NCBI RefSeq assembly: GCF_001428805.1
Contig: NZ_LMIS01000001.1
Span: 1,050,587 to 1,114,586 of the forward strand
Direction: 5' to 3'
Length of the DNA stretch: 64,000 bases
From: Aeromicrobium sp. Root236
GTDB lineage: Bacteria > Actinomycetota > Actinomycetes > Propionibacteriales > Nocardioidaceae
The position numbers were made by a program, and so were the translations under genes. The stretch's first letter is position 1, and each line of letters starts with the position of its first letter. Shown here one piece after another: positions 36,320 to 47,554 of this stretch. The notes beneath the pieces were generated by a model that made no database searches, was not told the DNA's origin, and saw only the letters and a program-made list of their open reading frames with translations.

Positions 36320-37110
36320 CCACCTCAACGACAAGGAACCACACCATGACGCTCTCCACCGCCGTCCTCGACTCCCGCGTCATGGTGACGCGCAGCGTCC
36401 GCCGGTCGTTCCGCGACCCCGAGGCGTTCTTCACGGCGCTGATGCTGCCCGTGATCCTGATGCTGCTGTTCGTGTACGTCTTCGGCGGCGCGATGAACAC
36501 CGGCGGCGACTACGTCAACTACGTCGTGCCGGGCCTGCTGCTGCTGTGCGCCGGGTTCGGCGCCGGCACGACGTCGGTCAGCGTCGCGCAGGACATGAGC
36601 AACGGCATCGTCGACCGGTTCCGGTCGATGCCGATCCACGGCTCGTCGGTCATGGTCGGCCACATCGCAGCGAGCGTCGTCCGCAACCTCATCGCCACGG
36701 CGCTCGTGATCGGTGTCGCCCTGCTGGTCGGCTGGCGGCCCAACGCCTCACTGGTGGACTGGCTCGCCTCCATCGGCGTCGTGCTGCTGTTCATCCTCGC
36801 GATCTCGTGGCTCGCCGCGACGGCTGGGCTCCTGCTCGGCAGCCCCGAGGCGGCCAACGGGTTCTCGATGATCCTGATGTTCCTGCCGTACGTCAGCACG
36901 GCCTTCGTACCGGCCGACACGATGCCCTCGTGGATGCGGGGGTTCGCCGAGCACCAGCCGCTCACGCCGGTCATCGAGACGCTGCGGGGTCTCTGGATGG
37001 GCACGCCGATCGACGACCAGGCCTGGCTCGCGGCGGCGTGGTGCCTCGGCATCCTGGCCCTCTCGGTGCCGGCGGCAGGCTGGCTGTTCGGGCGGCGCAC
37101 ATCGAGATAA
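36316..37110 (+). CDS. DrrB-like ABC-2 transporter permease
   Basis: A 264-aa integral membrane subunit with six hydrophobic segments. MVTRSVRRSFRDPEAFFTALMLPVILMLLF is the typical N-terminal amphipathic helix plus segment 1 (key words RDPEAFF and LPVILMLLFVYVFG). The ABC-2 signature AFVPADTMPSWMRGFAEHQPLTPVIETLRGL is near residue 190. ATG 36316 overlaps the ATPase stop (ATGA), so the pair is translationally coupled under the TetR-type operators. Substrate unknown. Confidence 0.9.
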   Translation: MTTSTTRNHTMTLSTAVLDSRVMVTRSVRRSFRDPEAFFTALMLPVILMLLFVYVFGGAMNTGGDYVNYVVPGLLLLCAGFGAGTTSVSVAQDMSNGIVDRFRSMPIHGSSVMVGHIAASVVRNLIATALVIGVALLVGWRPNASLVDWLASIGVVLLFILAISWLAATAGLLLGSPEAANGFSMILMFLPYVSTAFVPADTMPSWMRGFAEHQPLTPVIETLRGLWMGTPIDDQAWLAAAWCLGILALSVPAAGWLFGRRTSR

Positions 37111-37135
37111 TCGCGTTCTCTGACAGGATGGGGTC

Positions 37136-37969
37136 ATGACCGAGCGCCTGACCCAGTTCCGCAACGGCCCCCACACCTTCGACGTCATCGACAGCGGCCC
37201 GCTGGACGGGACGCCCGTGGTCCTGCTCCACGGGTTTCCCCAGCGGGCCTCGGCGTGGAACGCGGTCGCCGAGCACCTGCACGCGCGCGGCCTCCGGACG
37301 TACGCACCCGACCAGCGCGGCTACTCCCCCGGCGCCAGGCCGAAGTCACGGTTCGCGTACGGCCTGGGCGCACTGACCTCGGACGTCATCGCCCTGATCG
37401 ACGCGATCGGCGCGCCTCGCGTGCACCTCGTGGGCCATGACTGGGGCGCTGCGATCGCGTGGTCGGTGGCGGCGAACCACCCCGACCGGCTCGAGACGCT
37501 GACCGCCGCCTCGGTGGCCCACCCAGCTGCCTTCCTCCGGTCGATGGTGACCAGCAACCAGGCCCTGAAGTCGTACTACATGGCGCTGTTCCAGCTCCCG
37601 GTCCTGCCCGAGCGGATGCTGGCGAGCGGACGAGCCGACTCGATGCTGCGCGGCAGCGGCATGACCCGCGAGATGGTCGAGCGGTTCCACACCGAGATCG
37701 TCGGCCACGGCGCGCTGCGCGGCGGGCTCGGCTACTACCGCTCGATCGTCCGGGCGTCGGCGGGACGGATCGGCACCAAGGTCACGGTGCCCACGACGTA
37801 CGTGTGGAGCGACGGCGACGTGGCACTCGGCCGCAAGGGCGCCGAGATCAACCACCGCTGGGTCACCGGCCCGTACGAGCTCAAGATCATCGAGGGCGCG
37901 ACCCACTGGCTGCTCGACGAGCGACCGGCCGAGCTGGCCGACAGCATCATCAAGCGGGTGGGCATCTAG
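37136..37969 (+). CDS. Alpha/beta hydrolase, epoxide hydrolase-like
   Basis: A 277-aa alpha/beta hydrolase. LLHGFPQRASAWN gives the HGFP oxyanion motif, and the nucleophile elbow VGHDWGAAIAW carries aspartate, as in epoxide hydrolases and haloalkane dehalogenases. EGATHWLLDERP provides the histidine. The order and tryptophan after the nucleophile fit epoxide hydrolase best (family knowledge). CAGGAT lies 6 nt before the ATG, so the mRNA may be leaderless and independent of the exporter 25 bp upstream. Substrate unknown. Confidence 0.82.
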   Translation: MTERLTQFRNGPHTFDVIDSGPLDGTPVVLLHGFPQRASAWNAVAEHLHARGLRTYAPDQRGYSPGARPKSRFAYGLGALTSDVIALIDAIGAPRVHLVGHDWGAAIAWSVAANHPDRLETLTAASVAHPAAFLRSMVTSNQALKSYYMALFQLPVLPERMLASGRADSMLRGSGMTREMVERFHTEIVGHGALRGGLGYYRSIVRASAGRIGTKVTVPTTYVWSDGDVALGRKGAEINHRWVTGPYELKIIEGATHWLLDERPAELADSIIKRVGI

Positions 37970-37979
37970 GCTCGTCGGC

Positions 37980-38327
37980 ATGCCTCCGCAGAAACCTCAA
38001 GACGTCGGACCGTGGGACCTGCTCGCGTTCGTGTGCGAGCTCGCGATGATCGTCCTGCTCGTCGCGGCGGGCCACGGCATGGCGGGCGGCTGGAAGGGCT
38101 GGGCGCTGGGGGCGTTCCTCGCCTTCGTCGCGATCGGCATCTGGGCGCAATGGATGGCGCCGACGTCCGACAAGCGGCTGGTCAACCCGACCCGATTCAT
38201 CGTGCAGGTCATGCTGTTCGTGACGGTCGCCCTCTACGCGGCCGCCGGCGGTCTCGTCTGGTGGGGCATCGGCTTCGCCATCGTGGCCATCACCGCGTTC
38301 GCGGCTCGCATCCGTTCGGACCCCTGA
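37980..38327 (+). CDS. YrdB-like (DUF2568) small membrane protein
   Basis: A 115-aa membrane protein with four hydrophobic segments: DLLAFVCELAMIVLLVAAGH, the segment around AFLAFVAIGIWAQWMAP, FIVQVMLFVTVALYAAAG and the C-terminal IGFAIVAITAF. The GxWxxWxAPxSxxRLxxPxR pattern (AQWMAPTSDKRLVNPTRF) is characteristic of the YrdB/DUF2568 family, which has no known function. TAGGCT ends 7 nt before the ATG, suggesting its own leaderless transcript although it is only 10 bp after the hydrolase. Confidence 0.8.
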   Translation: MPPQKPQDVGPWDLLAFVCELAMIVLLVAAGHGMAGGWKGWALGAFLAFVAIGIWAQWMAPTSDKRLVNPTRFIVQVMLFVTVALYAAAGGLVWWGIGFAIVAITAFAARIRSDP

Positions 38328-38336
38328 GCGTACGAC

Positions 38337-39248
38337 TCAGAGCGGCAGCGACCGTACGCTCCGGAACCGTCGTTCGGTGCCGTCGAACGGGTCCGTGAGC
38401 TCGAGCTCGGCCGCGAGGAGCTGCAGCGGACGACTGAAGTCGTCGACCGCGATGTCGCGCACCGTCGGGTAGAGCGGGTCGTCGACGATCGGGATGCCCA
38501 GGCCGTGCAGGTGCAGGCGCAGCTGGTGGGTGCGGCCGGTGCGGGGCGTGAGCCGGTAGACGCCCTGGTCGCCGATCTGTGACTCCAGCTCGACCAGCGT
38601 CTCGGCGTTGACGGGTGCGTCCGGCACGACCTCGGCCTGCCACGTGCCGCGGCGCTTCGTGACGTGGTTGCTCACCACGACGGGGAGCTCGAGGTCCGGA
38701 CGCACGGGTGCCAGGGCCCGGTACGTCTTGCGGACCGCACCCTCCTGGAACAGCGTCTGGTAGGCACCCCGCCACCGCCGCTCGGTGGCGAGCAGCAGGA
38801 GGCCCGACGTCACCCGGTCGAGCCGGTGCAACGGCGACAGCTCGGGCAGCCCGAGCTCGTCCCTGAGGCGTACGACGACGCTCTGCCGCACGTGCCGGCC
38901 GCGCGGGATCGACGACAGGAACGCCGGCTTGTCGACGACGACCAGCCGCTCGTCCCGGTGGATCACGTGGAGCTCACCGGGCACGTCGGCCTCGTCGGGC
39001 AGGTCGCGGTGGAACCACACGAACGTGTGCGGCGCGTACGCGTGCTCCTCCCGCACCGCCTCGCCGCTGTCGTAGACGAACCGCTCGTCCGCCAGCATCC
39101 CGGCGATGTCGACGCGTTCCGGCAACCGGTCGCGCAGCCACGCGCCCATCGTCGGCCACGGATCGGGCCGCGGGAGGCCACGGTCAGGCGTACGCACCCA
39201 CGCAGCGCCGAGTCCGTGACGCGGCGGCAACGGTGAGCGTGGAGGCAC
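38337..39248 (-). CDS. RluA-family RNA pseudouridine synthase
   Basis: A 303-aa pseudouridine synthase lacking an S4 domain. The RluA motif with catalytic aspartate is PLHRLDRVTSGLLLLATE near residue 142. LVVVDKPAFLSSIPRG precedes it, and TGRTHQLRLHLHGLGIPIVDDPLY is the C-terminal RNA-binding block. Such single-domain RluA proteins modify rRNA or tRNA; the target site cannot be predicted. The GTG start lies 6 nt after TAGCAT on the minus strand, so it is probably leaderless. It diverges from the DUF1801 gene. Confidence 0.88.
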   Translation of the reverse strand: MPPRSPLPPRHGLGAAWVRTPDRGLPRPDPWPTMGAWLRDRLPERVDIAGMLADERFVYDSGEAVREEHAYAPHTFVWFHRDLPDEADVPGELHVIHRDERLVVVDKPAFLSSIPRGRHVRQSVVVRLRDELGLPELSPLHRLDRVTSGLLLLATERRWRGAYQTLFQEGAVRKTYRALAPVRPDLELPVVVSNHVTKRRGTWQAEVVPDAPVNAETLVELESQIGDQGVYRLTPRTGRTHQLRLHLHGLGIPIVDDPLYPTVRDIAVDDFSRPLQLLAAELELTDPFDGTERRFRSVRSLPL

Positions 39249-39350
39249 CTCTCGATGCTACGGGGGCCGCGATCCGGTCAGGAATCAAGAAGCGCGGCAC
39301 CCCGCGGCGAACCTACGCTCGCCGGGTACCCATCACAGAGAGGCAGCACC

Positions 39351-39797
39351 ATGACGCAGACCCAGTCGTACGAAGGATTCACCGAGGAGGAGCGCGCGGC
39401 GATGAAGGAGCGCGCCGCCGAGCTCAAGAAGTCGTCACGCGGCGGGGCGGCGGCCAAGAAGGCCGCCGCCGACGACCAGGACGCGCTCGACAAGATCGCC
39501 GAGATGCCCGAGGCCGATCGCGTCATCGCCGAGAAGCTGTACGCCATCGTGCGTGACACGGCCCCCGACCTGGCGCCCAAGACCTGGTACGGCATGCCGG
39601 CGTGGGCGCGGGACGGCAAGGTCGTCGTGTTCTTCAAGCCCGCGGCGAAGTTCAAGGTCCGCTACGCCGAGGTCGGGTTCAACGAGTGGGCCCATCTCGA
39701 TGACGGCGACATGTGGCCGACGGCGTACGCGGTGGTCGCGATGAACGCCACCATCGAGCAGAAGCTCACGGCGCTGGTCGAGAAGGCCGCCGGCTGA
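39351..39797 (+). CDS. DUF1801 (YdhG-like) protein
   Basis: A 148-aa cytosolic protein. The N-terminal third is Lys/Ala/Glu-rich and probably helical (EEERAAMKERAAELKKSSR). The DUF1801 core follows: APKTWYGMPAWARDGKVVVFFKPAAKFKVRYAEVGF (key words WYGMPAW and VVFFKPA), then NATIEQKLTALVEKAAG. Related proteins include YdhG/FrataxinBsub iron chaperone-like folds and hypothetical stress proteins; no function can be assigned. AGAGGC is a weak ribosome binding site 7 to 8 nt before the ATG. Confidence 0.78.
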   Translation: MTQTQSYEGFTEEERAAMKERAAELKKSSRGGAAAKKAAADDQDALDKIAEMPEADRVIAEKLYAIVRDTAPDLAPKTWYGMPAWARDGKVVVFFKPAAKFKVRYAEVGFNEWAHLDDGDMWPTAYAVVAMNATIEQKLTALVEKAAG

Positions 39798-39864
39798 CTG
39801 TCACACGTTCGGGCTCGCGTACGTCAAAGGTGCATTCGAGTCAGATTTCTGCGGGAGGCATCTC

Positions 39865-41202
39865 ATGAGCACGACCCTTGACACACTCCGCCGCGAGTTC
39901 AGCGGTGACATCATCGAGCCCGGCGACACGGCGTACGAGCTGGCCAGCCGTACCGTGCTGGCACAGGGCACTCCGGCGTACGTGCTGAGGCCGGCGACCG
40001 TCGCCGACGTCCAGGCCGCCGTGTCGTTCGCCGGCGCCACCGGGCTCCCGGTGGCGGTGCGCGGCGGCGGCCACAGCTTCCCCGGCTTCGGGACCAACGC
40101 CGACGGGGTCGTCATCGACCTCGGGCGCCTCGCCGACGTGGAGGTCATCGACAAGGAGCGCCACGTCGTACGGATCGGCCCCGGTGCGACATGGGGGCAG
40201 GTCGCGGACACCTTGGCGCCGCACGGGTTGTCGATCTCGTCGGGCGACTCCCGGAGCGTCGGCGTCGGTGGGCTGACGCTGGGCGGCGGCATCGGCTGGA
40301 AGGTCAGGAAGTACGGGCTCGCGCTCGACAACGTGATCGCCGCAGAGGTCGTCATCGCGACGGGCGAGGTCATCCGTGCCAGCGCCGAGGAGGTCGACGA
40401 GCTGTTCTGGGCGATCCGCGGTGGTGGCGGCAACTTCGGCGTCGTGACCGCGCTGGAGTTCGCTACGCACGAGACCACCGACGTGTTCTTCGGCCGGATC
40501 GCGTTCCCCGCAGCCGAGGCTGCGACGGTCCTCCAGGGCTGGGCGGCGTACCTGCGCTCTGCTCCCGACGACCTCACCTCGACGGTCGAGCTCGCCAACC
40601 CGTTCGCCGGAGGACCCGAGGCGCCGGTCGTCGTGCGGGTCGTCTTCGACGGCGACGACCCGGCCGCGGCCGCTGCGGCGATCGACCCGATCCGCGGGCT
40701 CGGCACGGTGATCGAGGACGACGTGGCGCTGGTGCCGGTCGGCGCGACGCTCGAGGAGGGCATGGTCCCGCCGCCGGGCATCCGGATCGTGACCCGCAGC
40801 GGGTTCGTCGACGAGGCGTCCGTGCCGGACGTGCTCGGGATCCTTGCCGAGACGGGTGCCGTCGAGGGTTCCCCCGTCATCGCCATCCGCAGCGTCGGTG
40901 GTGCGGTGGCGCGGGTCGACGACGATGCCACGGCGTACGCGCACCGGCAGGCGGAGCTGATGTTCGCGACGACGATGGTGGGGCCTGAACCGGTCATCGC
41001 CGCCCGGCGACCCGGCTTCGACGCCACTTGGGCGAAGCTCGCTCCGCACGTCAGCGGTGCGTACGGCAACTTCCTGTCGTCAGCGTCCGAGGCTGATGTC
41101 GATGCGGTCTACCCGTCGGAGACGTACCGGCGGCTCCGGGCGGTCAAGCGGGAGTACGACCCCGGCAACCTGTTCGCCGGCAACCACAACATCCGCCCCT
41201 AG
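39865..41202 (+). CDS. FAD-linked oxidase with BBE domain
   Basis: A 445-aa FAD-binding oxidoreductase of the PCMH/berberine-bridge type. VRGGGHSFPGFGTNADGVVIDL contains the histidine normally used for covalent 8-alpha-FAD linkage, SSGDSRSVGVGGLTLGGGIGW the second flavin loop, and the C-terminal BBE motif YPSETYRRLRAVKREYDPGNLFAGNHNI. The usual bicovalent cysteine segment around the second loop reads GDSRSVGVGG without cysteine, so linkage is likely monocovalent. Probable substrates are sugars or hydroxylated aromatics; none is indicated by neighbours. GGGAGG precedes the ATG. Confidence 0.85.
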   Translation: MSTTLDTLRREFSGDIIEPGDTAYELASRTVLAQGTPAYVLRPATVADVQAAVSFAGATGLPVAVRGGGHSFPGFGTNADGVVIDLGRLADVEVIDKERHVVRIGPGATWGQVADTLAPHGLSISSGDSRSVGVGGLTLGGGIGWKVRKYGLALDNVIAAEVVIATGEVIRASAEEVDELFWAIRGGGGNFGVVTALEFATHETTDVFFGRIAFPAAEAATVLQGWAAYLRSAPDDLTSTVELANPFAGGPEAPVVVRVVFDGDDPAAAAAAIDPIRGLGTVIEDDVALVPVGATLEEGMVPPPGIRIVTRSGFVDEASVPDVLGILAETGAVEGSPVIAIRSVGGAVARVDDDATAYAHRQAELMFATTMVGPEPVIAARRPGFDATWAKLAPHVSGAYGNFLSSASEADVDAVYPSETYRRLRAVKREYDPGNLFAGNHNIRP

Positions 41203-41209
41203 GCCCCGC

Positions 41210-41266
41210 TGAGCGTGACGAGTTGCAGGCTCGCCTGGGCGTGTCGCCTGCAGCTCGTCACGCTCA
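41210..41266. terminator. 21-bp hairpin between FAD-oxidase and DUF1272 genes
   Basis: Arms 41210-41230 (TGAGCGTGACGAGTTGCAGG start) and 41246-41266 are complementary over 21 bp with one T/C difference that becomes a G-U pair, across a 15-nt loop. It starts 8 bp after the oxidase stop and ends 8 bp before the DUF1272 stop. It is probably a bidirectional terminator, although the length also resembles a REP-type element. Confidence 0.75.
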
Positions 41267-41273
41267 CGGCTGG

Positions 41274-41525
41274 TCAGCGCGCGTGAGCGGTGAGGCAGTC
41301 GGGGTTGAAGACACGGGTGGTCGAGGGCGGATCGCTCGCCAGCCGCAGCGCGGAGGGAACCGGCCGGCGTACGAGCTCACCGCCGCAGTTGGGGCACACA
41401 CCGCGGAGGACGTCGTCGGCGCAGTCGCGGCACCACGTGCACTCGTAGGTGCAGATCAGGACGTCGGTGGACAGCGGATCGAGGTCGCGATCGCAGCACT
41501 CGCAGTTGGGGCGGATCTCCAGCAT
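41274..41525 (-). CDS. DUF1272 zinc-binding protein
   Basis: An 83-aa protein matching DUF1272: MLEIRPNCECCDRDL, ICTYECTWCRDCADDVL and CPNCGGELVRRP. Ten cysteines in CxxC-like pairs (NCECC, CTWCRDC, CPNC) imply two structural zinc sites. The family is widespread and uncharacterised. CATACT lies 6 nt before the ATG on the minus strand, so it may be transcribed leaderlessly, 17 bp after the ligA stop. It lies against the long hairpin at its 3-prime end. Confidence 0.88.
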   Translation of the reverse strand: MLEIRPNCECCDRDLDPLSTDVLICTYECTWCRDCADDVLRGVCPNCGGELVRRPVPSALRLASDPPSTTRVFNPDCLTAHAR

Positions 41526-41542
41526 GCGACCAGTATGGCTGG

Positions 41543-43654
<2,112 letters not shown>

Positions 43655-43711
43655 TTATCGCCGCGGGGGGACACTCGGCGCGGCGGAGAGGCTGTCGCCT
43701 AGGCTCACCGC

Positions 43712-44068
43712 ATGAGATTCGTGGTGCTCCTGATCGTGGTGTCGACGGTGGCGGTCTTCGTGCTCCAACGGTTCATCGTGCGGCTCGCGACGAAGGCCCG
43801 CACGACCGAGCGCGTCCTGGCCGACGGCAAGCCCACGACGGCCGTCGTGCTCGACACGTACGACACCGGCTCCCGGGTCAACACCATCTATGTCATGGTC
43901 CGTCTGACCTTGCGGATCGAGGACGCCGAGGGCGTGCCGGGGTTCGAGACCACGACCGTCGCGCCGATCAGCCCGGTCAAGCTGCCGGACTTCGCGATCG
44001 GCCGCACCATCAAGGTGCGCGTCGACCCCGCGACCAAGGACGTCGCGATGGACCAGCCCCAACGCTGA
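43712..44068 (+). CDS. Hypothetical membrane-anchored protein, 118 aa
   Basis: One N-terminal membrane helix (FVVLLIVVSTVAVFVLQRFIV) is followed by a beta-rich soluble domain (TTAVVLDTYDTGSRVNTIYVMVRLTLRIED, ending KVRVDPATKDVAM). The pattern V..V.dTG...N...v.l.l.v...g...y..tt.......v...G....VrvDP is common to small actinobacterial proteins of unknown function. TAGGCT ends 6 nt before the ATG, indicating a leaderless mRNA. It diverges from ligA and converges on the MetE-like gene with adjacent stops. Confidence 0.7.
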   Translation: MRFVVLLIVVSTVAVFVLQRFIVRLATKARTTERVLADGKPTTAVVLDTYDTGSRVNTIYVMVRLTLRIEDAEGVPGFETTTVAPISPVKLPDFAIGRTIKVRVDPATKDVAMDQPQR

Positions 44069-45034
44069 TCAGCCGGCCGCGACGCGCTGCGCCAGCACCA
44101 AGGCCTGTCGGGCCCATGCGGGCGAGGCGCCGGCCAGGCCGCAGGTCGGCGTGACGACAAGCCGTGCGGCGTACGCCTCCTCGTCGAACCCGAAGCGGCC
44201 GAAGAACGCCGCGATGCGGGTGACCAGCGCCTTGTCGGTGACACCAGCCGTGTCGGTGGAGGGGACCACGCCGAGCCACAGGTCGACGCCCTGCTCGAAC
44301 GACTCCGCCCAGATGTCGTCGGGCCGGGCGAGCGACAGGTCGGACGAGATCGCCGTGAAGCCCGCGCCTGTGAGCAGCTCGACTGGTACGTCCGGCGCGC
44401 ACGAGTGCACGACGGGGCGTGCCCCGGCGCCGGAGATCGCCTCGGTGACGAGGCGCAGCAGGGCGTCGGCCTCCGGCGGGTGGACGCTGCGGTGACGCGA
44501 GAACCCGCTGGCGGTCGGTATGCCGCCGGTGAGCACCGGGACGATCGACGGCTCGTCGACCTGCACCACGAGCTCGGCCTGCGGGAAGCGGCGACGCGCG
44601 TCGGCGACGTGCGCGCGGAGGCCCTCGGCGAGTGACTCGGCGATCTCTCGCCGGGCACCGTGGTCGGCGAGCATCTTGTCGCCTCGCGGTCGCTCGACGG
44701 ACGCCGCGAGGGTCAACGGGCCGGTGACCTGGAGCTTGAGCAGACCTTCGTGCGTACCGGCGAGCTCCTCGGCGACGTCGAGGTCCTGCGCCAGCAGCGA
44801 TCGCGCCCGGCGCTGGTCGGCGCCCTCCCCCACGCCGACGCGCCAGCCGTCAGGCTGCAGGTCGGCCTCGAGGCCCTCGAGCACGGCGAGCGTACGACCG
44901 ATCATCCCGGCGTGCACGCCTCGCGCAGGGAGCTCCGGCACGTAGGGGAAGTCGCCGACCTCGCCCATGACGAGGCGGAGCGACTCGGCGAAGTCGGTGC
45001 CCGGCATCGAGCCGATGCCGGTGGCGATGCTCAT
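44069..45034 (-). CDS. MetE C-terminal-like (cobalamin-independent methionine synthase family) protein
   Basis: A 321-aa single-domain member of the UROD/MetE-like superfamily, about half the size of full MetE. TGIGSMPGTDF opens the barrel; PLTLAASVERPRGD, VVQVDEPSIVP and VHSCAPDVPVELL supply the substrate and zinc regions, and TPTCGLAGASPAWA gives the last zinc cysteine. Such short proteins occur downstream of mnmA in many actinobacteria and their methyl donor and acceptor are uncertain; they may transfer methyl groups or be core-MetE-like. GAAGGA precedes the ATG. No SAM or cobalamin riboswitch is evident in the 125 bp upstream. Confidence 0.82.
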   Translation of the reverse strand: MSIATGIGSMPGTDFAESLRLVMGEVGDFPYVPELPARGVHAGMIGRTLAVLEGLEADLQPDGWRVGVGEGADQRRARSLLAQDLDVAEELAGTHEGLLKLQVTGPLTLAASVERPRGDKMLADHGARREIAESLAEGLRAHVADARRRFPQAELVVQVDEPSIVPVLTGGIPTASGFSRHRSVHPPEADALLRLVTEAISGAGARPVVHSCAPDVPVELLTGAGFTAISSDLSLARPDDIWAESFEQGVDLWLGVVPSTDTAGVTDKALVTRIAAFFGRFGFDEEAYAARLVVTPTCGLAGASPAWARQALVLAQRVAAG

Positions 45035-45159
45035 GTGGTTCCTTCGTCTGATGGTGGAGCGGTGAGTAGGTCGCCTGTCGCGCGTGGCGGCGGTGGGCTG
45101 GTTGGCTGTACGGGCCCCGGATGGGCGACCAGGTCACCGCCCCAGGCGAGGATTGACGA

Positions 45160-46248
45160 CTAACCCACCGCCACGCGGGCGGTACGACTGATGGTGGCCG
45201 AGCCGACGACGCGAGTGCCGTCGTAGATGACGCAGGCCTGGCCCGGGGCGATGCCGCTCGCCGGATCGTGGAGGTCGACGCGTACGTCGGAGCCGGAGAC
45301 GTGCACCGTCGCGCGATGCTCGTCGCCGTGCGCGCGCAGCTGCACCGTGCAGTCGAGCGACCCGGCCGGAGGCGCACCGCACCACAGCGGCTTGATGCAC
45401 TCGAGCGCGTCGACCGCGAGCGACTCCCGCGACCCCACGGTGACGGTGCCGCTGACCGGCTCGATGTCGAGCACGAAGCGCGGCTTGCCATCGTCGGCCG
45501 GGATGCCGAGCCGGAGCCCGCGCCGCTGGCCGATCGTGAACGCGTAGGCCCCGTCGTGCTCGCGCAGCACGGTGCCGTCCTCGTCGACGATCGTGCCCGG
45601 CTTGGGGCCGAGCTTCTCGCCGAGCCAGCCGGCGTTGTCGCCGTCGGGGATGAAGCAGATGTCGTGGCTGTCGGGCTTGGTCGCGACCTGGATGCCGCGC
45701 CGCGCCGCCTCGGCGCGTACGACGTCCTTGGTCGTGTCGCCGAGGGGGAACAACGAGTGCGCGAGCTGCTCCTGGGTGAGCACGCCGAGCACGTAGGACT
45801 GGTCCTTGCCCATGTCGATCGCGCGATGCATCTCGATCGTGCCGTCCGCGGCGGTCTCGAGCTGCGCGTAGTGACCCGTCGCGACGGCGTCGAAGCCGAG
45901 CGCCAGGGCCCGGTCGAGCACCGCGGCGAACTTGATCTTCTCGTTGCAGCGCAGGCACGGGTTGGGCGTACGCCCGGCGGTGTACTCGGCGATGAAGTCG
46001 TCGACGACGTTGTCGGCGAACTCCTCGCTCATGTCCCACACGTAGAACGGGATGCCGAGCTGGTCGGCGGCGCGGCGGGCGTCGCCGGCGTCCTCGATCG
46101 AGCAGCAGCCGCGCGCTCCCGAGCGGTACGACCGGGGGTTGCGGCTGAGCGCCAGGTGCACGCCCGTGACGTCGTGACCGGCGTCGACGGCGCGTGCGGC
46201 GGCGACGGCGGAGTCGACCCCGCCGGACATCGCGGCGATGACCCTCAT
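45160..46248 (-). CDS. mnmA: tRNA-specific 2-thiouridylase
   Basis: Adds sulfur to U34 of Lys, Glu and Gln tRNAs. It is 362 aa from ATG 46248. The PP-loop ATP motif is [13 protein letters not shown], and the catalytic cysteines are C98 ([10 protein letters not shown]) and C198 ([10 protein letters not shown]). [11 protein letters not shown] and [12 protein letters not shown] are further family blocks. Its ATG overlaps the stop of the cysteine desulfurase gene, an apt pairing because the desulfurase can feed persulfide sulfur to MnmA. The upstream in-frame codons merely mirror the desulfurase gene. Confidence 0.96.
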   Translation of the reverse strand: MRVIAAMSGGVDSAVAAARAVDAGHDVTGVHLALSRNPRSYRSGARGCCSIEDAGDARRAADQLGIPFYVWDMSEEFADNVVDDFIAEYTAGRTPNPCLRCNEKIKFAAVLDRALALGFDAVATGHYAQLETAADGTIEMHRAIDMGKDQSYVLGVLTQEQLAHSLFPLGDTTKDVVRAEAARRGIQVATKPDSHDICFIPDGDNAGWLGEKLGPKPGTIVDEDGTVLREHDGAYAFTIGQRRGLRLGIPADDGKPRFVLDIEPVSGTVTVGSRESLAVDALECIKPLWCGAPPAGSLDCTVQLRAHGDEHRATVHVSGSDVRVDLHDPASGIAPGQACVIYDGTRVVGSATISRTARVAVG

Positions 46249-47450
46249 GACCCGCCCCTGACCAGCGAGGCCCTCTGCGCGCGCTCGTGCACGGCGGGCA
46301 GCGCCTCGATCAGCCGGTCGACATCGGCCTCCGTCGAGGTGTGGCCGAGGCTGAACCGCAGCGACCCACGGGCGGCGACGTCGTCGTAGCCCATCGCCAG
46401 CAGCACGTGGCTGGGCTGCGGCACGCCGGCCGCGCAGGCCGAGCCGGTCGAGCACTCGATGCCCTGCGCGTCGAGCAGCATCAGCATCGCGTCGCCCTCA
46501 CAGCCGGGGAATGTCACGTGGGCGATGTTGGGCAGCCGGTGGTCGGGGCCGGGCTCGGGATCGCCGTTGACGATCGCGTCCGGGACGACCCGCACGATGC
46601 CCTCGACGAGCCGGCGCCGCAGCCCTTCGATGCGCTCGACGGTCTCCGCCTGGCGCCCGACCGTGACGTCGACAGCGGCGGCGAACGCGGCGATCAGCGG
46701 GACGCTGAGCGTGCCGGACCTCAGGTCGCGCTCCTGGCCACCGCCGTGCAGCAGCGGTGTCGCCTCGAGCTCACGGCGGAACAGCAACGCACCGACGCCG
46801 ACCGGACCACCGAGCTTGTGCGCCGTGACCGTCATCGCGTCGAGCTGGCTGGCGGCGAAGTCGAGCGGCACGTAGCCGGCGGCCTGCACGGCGTCGCTGT
46901 GCACCGGGATGTCGTACGCGCGAGCGATGCCGACGACCTCGGAGACGGGCTGGATCGTGCCCATCTCGTTGTTGGCCCACATCGTCGTGACCGCGGAGAC
47001 CGAGGCCGGGTCACGCTCGACAGCAGCACGGAGCTCGTCGAGCAGGATGCGGCCGGTCGTGTCGACGGGCGTCATGTCGATCTCGGCGCCCTCGTGCTTG
47101 GCGAGCCACGTGACGGGGTCGAGCAGCGCGTGGTGCTCGATCGAGCTGAAGACGATGCGGTTGCGGTCGGGGTCCTGGGCGCGCCGCGACCAGTAGAGAC
47201 CCTTGATCGCGAGGTTGTTGGCCTCGGTGCCGCCGGAGCAGAACACGACCTCGCTGGGCCGCGCGCCGAACCGCTCGGCGATCAGCTCGCGCGCCTCCTC
47301 GACCGTGCGGCGGGCATCGCGGCCGGAGGCGTGCAGCGACGACGCGTTGCCCGTGCGGGCCAGCTCCTCGGCCATCACGGCGATCGCCTCAGGGACCATC
47401 GGCGTCGTCGCCGCATGGTCGAGGTAGGCCACTCGCTCGAGGTTGTTCAT
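46245..47450 (-). CDS. Cysteine desulfurase (NifS/IscS class)
   Basis: PLP enzyme of 401 aa that removes sulfur from cysteine as an enzyme persulfide. The PLP lysine is K212 ([11 protein letters not shown]); SIEHHALL and HSDAVQAAG contact PLP, and the persulfide cysteine is C339 in STGSACAAG. The short active-site loop is IscS/NifS-like (class I). The gene overlaps mnmA, so tRNA thiolation is its likely main job. No IscU or other Fe-S gene is adjacent. The ATG at 47450 gives the conserved start [12 protein letters not shown]. Confidence 0.93.
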   Translation of the reverse strand: MNNLERVAYLDHAATTPMVPEAIAVMAEELARTGNASSLHASGRDARRTVEEARELIAERFGARPSEVVFCSGGTEANNLAIKGLYWSRRAQDPDRNRIVFSSIEHHALLDPVTWLAKHEGAEIDMTPVDTTGRILLDELRAAVERDPASVSAVTTMWANNEMGTIQPVSEVVGIARAYDIPVHSDAVQAAGYVPLDFAASQLDAMTVTAHKLGGPVGVGALLFRRELEATPLLHGGGQERDLRSGTLSVPLIAAFAAAVDVTVGRQAETVERIEGLRRRLVEGIVRVVPDAIVNGDPEPGPDHRLPNIAHVTFPGCEGDAMLMLLDAQGIECSTGSACAAGVPQPSHVLLAMGYDDVAARGSLRFSLGHTSTEADVDRLIEALPAVHERAQRASLVRGGS

Positions 47451-47502
47451 CGCTCAACAAGCGTAGCCCGGTGACGCACGTCCCGTGCCCGCCGTCCGGA
47501 CG

Positions 47503-47541
47503 CACGACCGGCGCCGCCCGTGGAGGGCGACGCCGGTCGTG
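47503..47541 (-). terminator. Hairpin after the ABC importer operon
   Basis: CACGACCGGCG (47503-47513) and CGCCGGTCGTG (47531-47541) are exact 11-bp complements with a 17-nt loop, beginning 14 bp after the stop of the substrate-binding protein gene and 53 bp before the desulfurase start. There is no T-run. Confidence 0.7.
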
Positions 47542-47554
47542 GCAGGGCGAACGG

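Noticed and set aside
45035-45159. Possible SAM or cobalamin riboswitch upstream of the MetE-like gene
   Set aside because: No conserved riboswitch core, terminator or P1 pairing was found in 125 bp; only general GC-rich complementarity.
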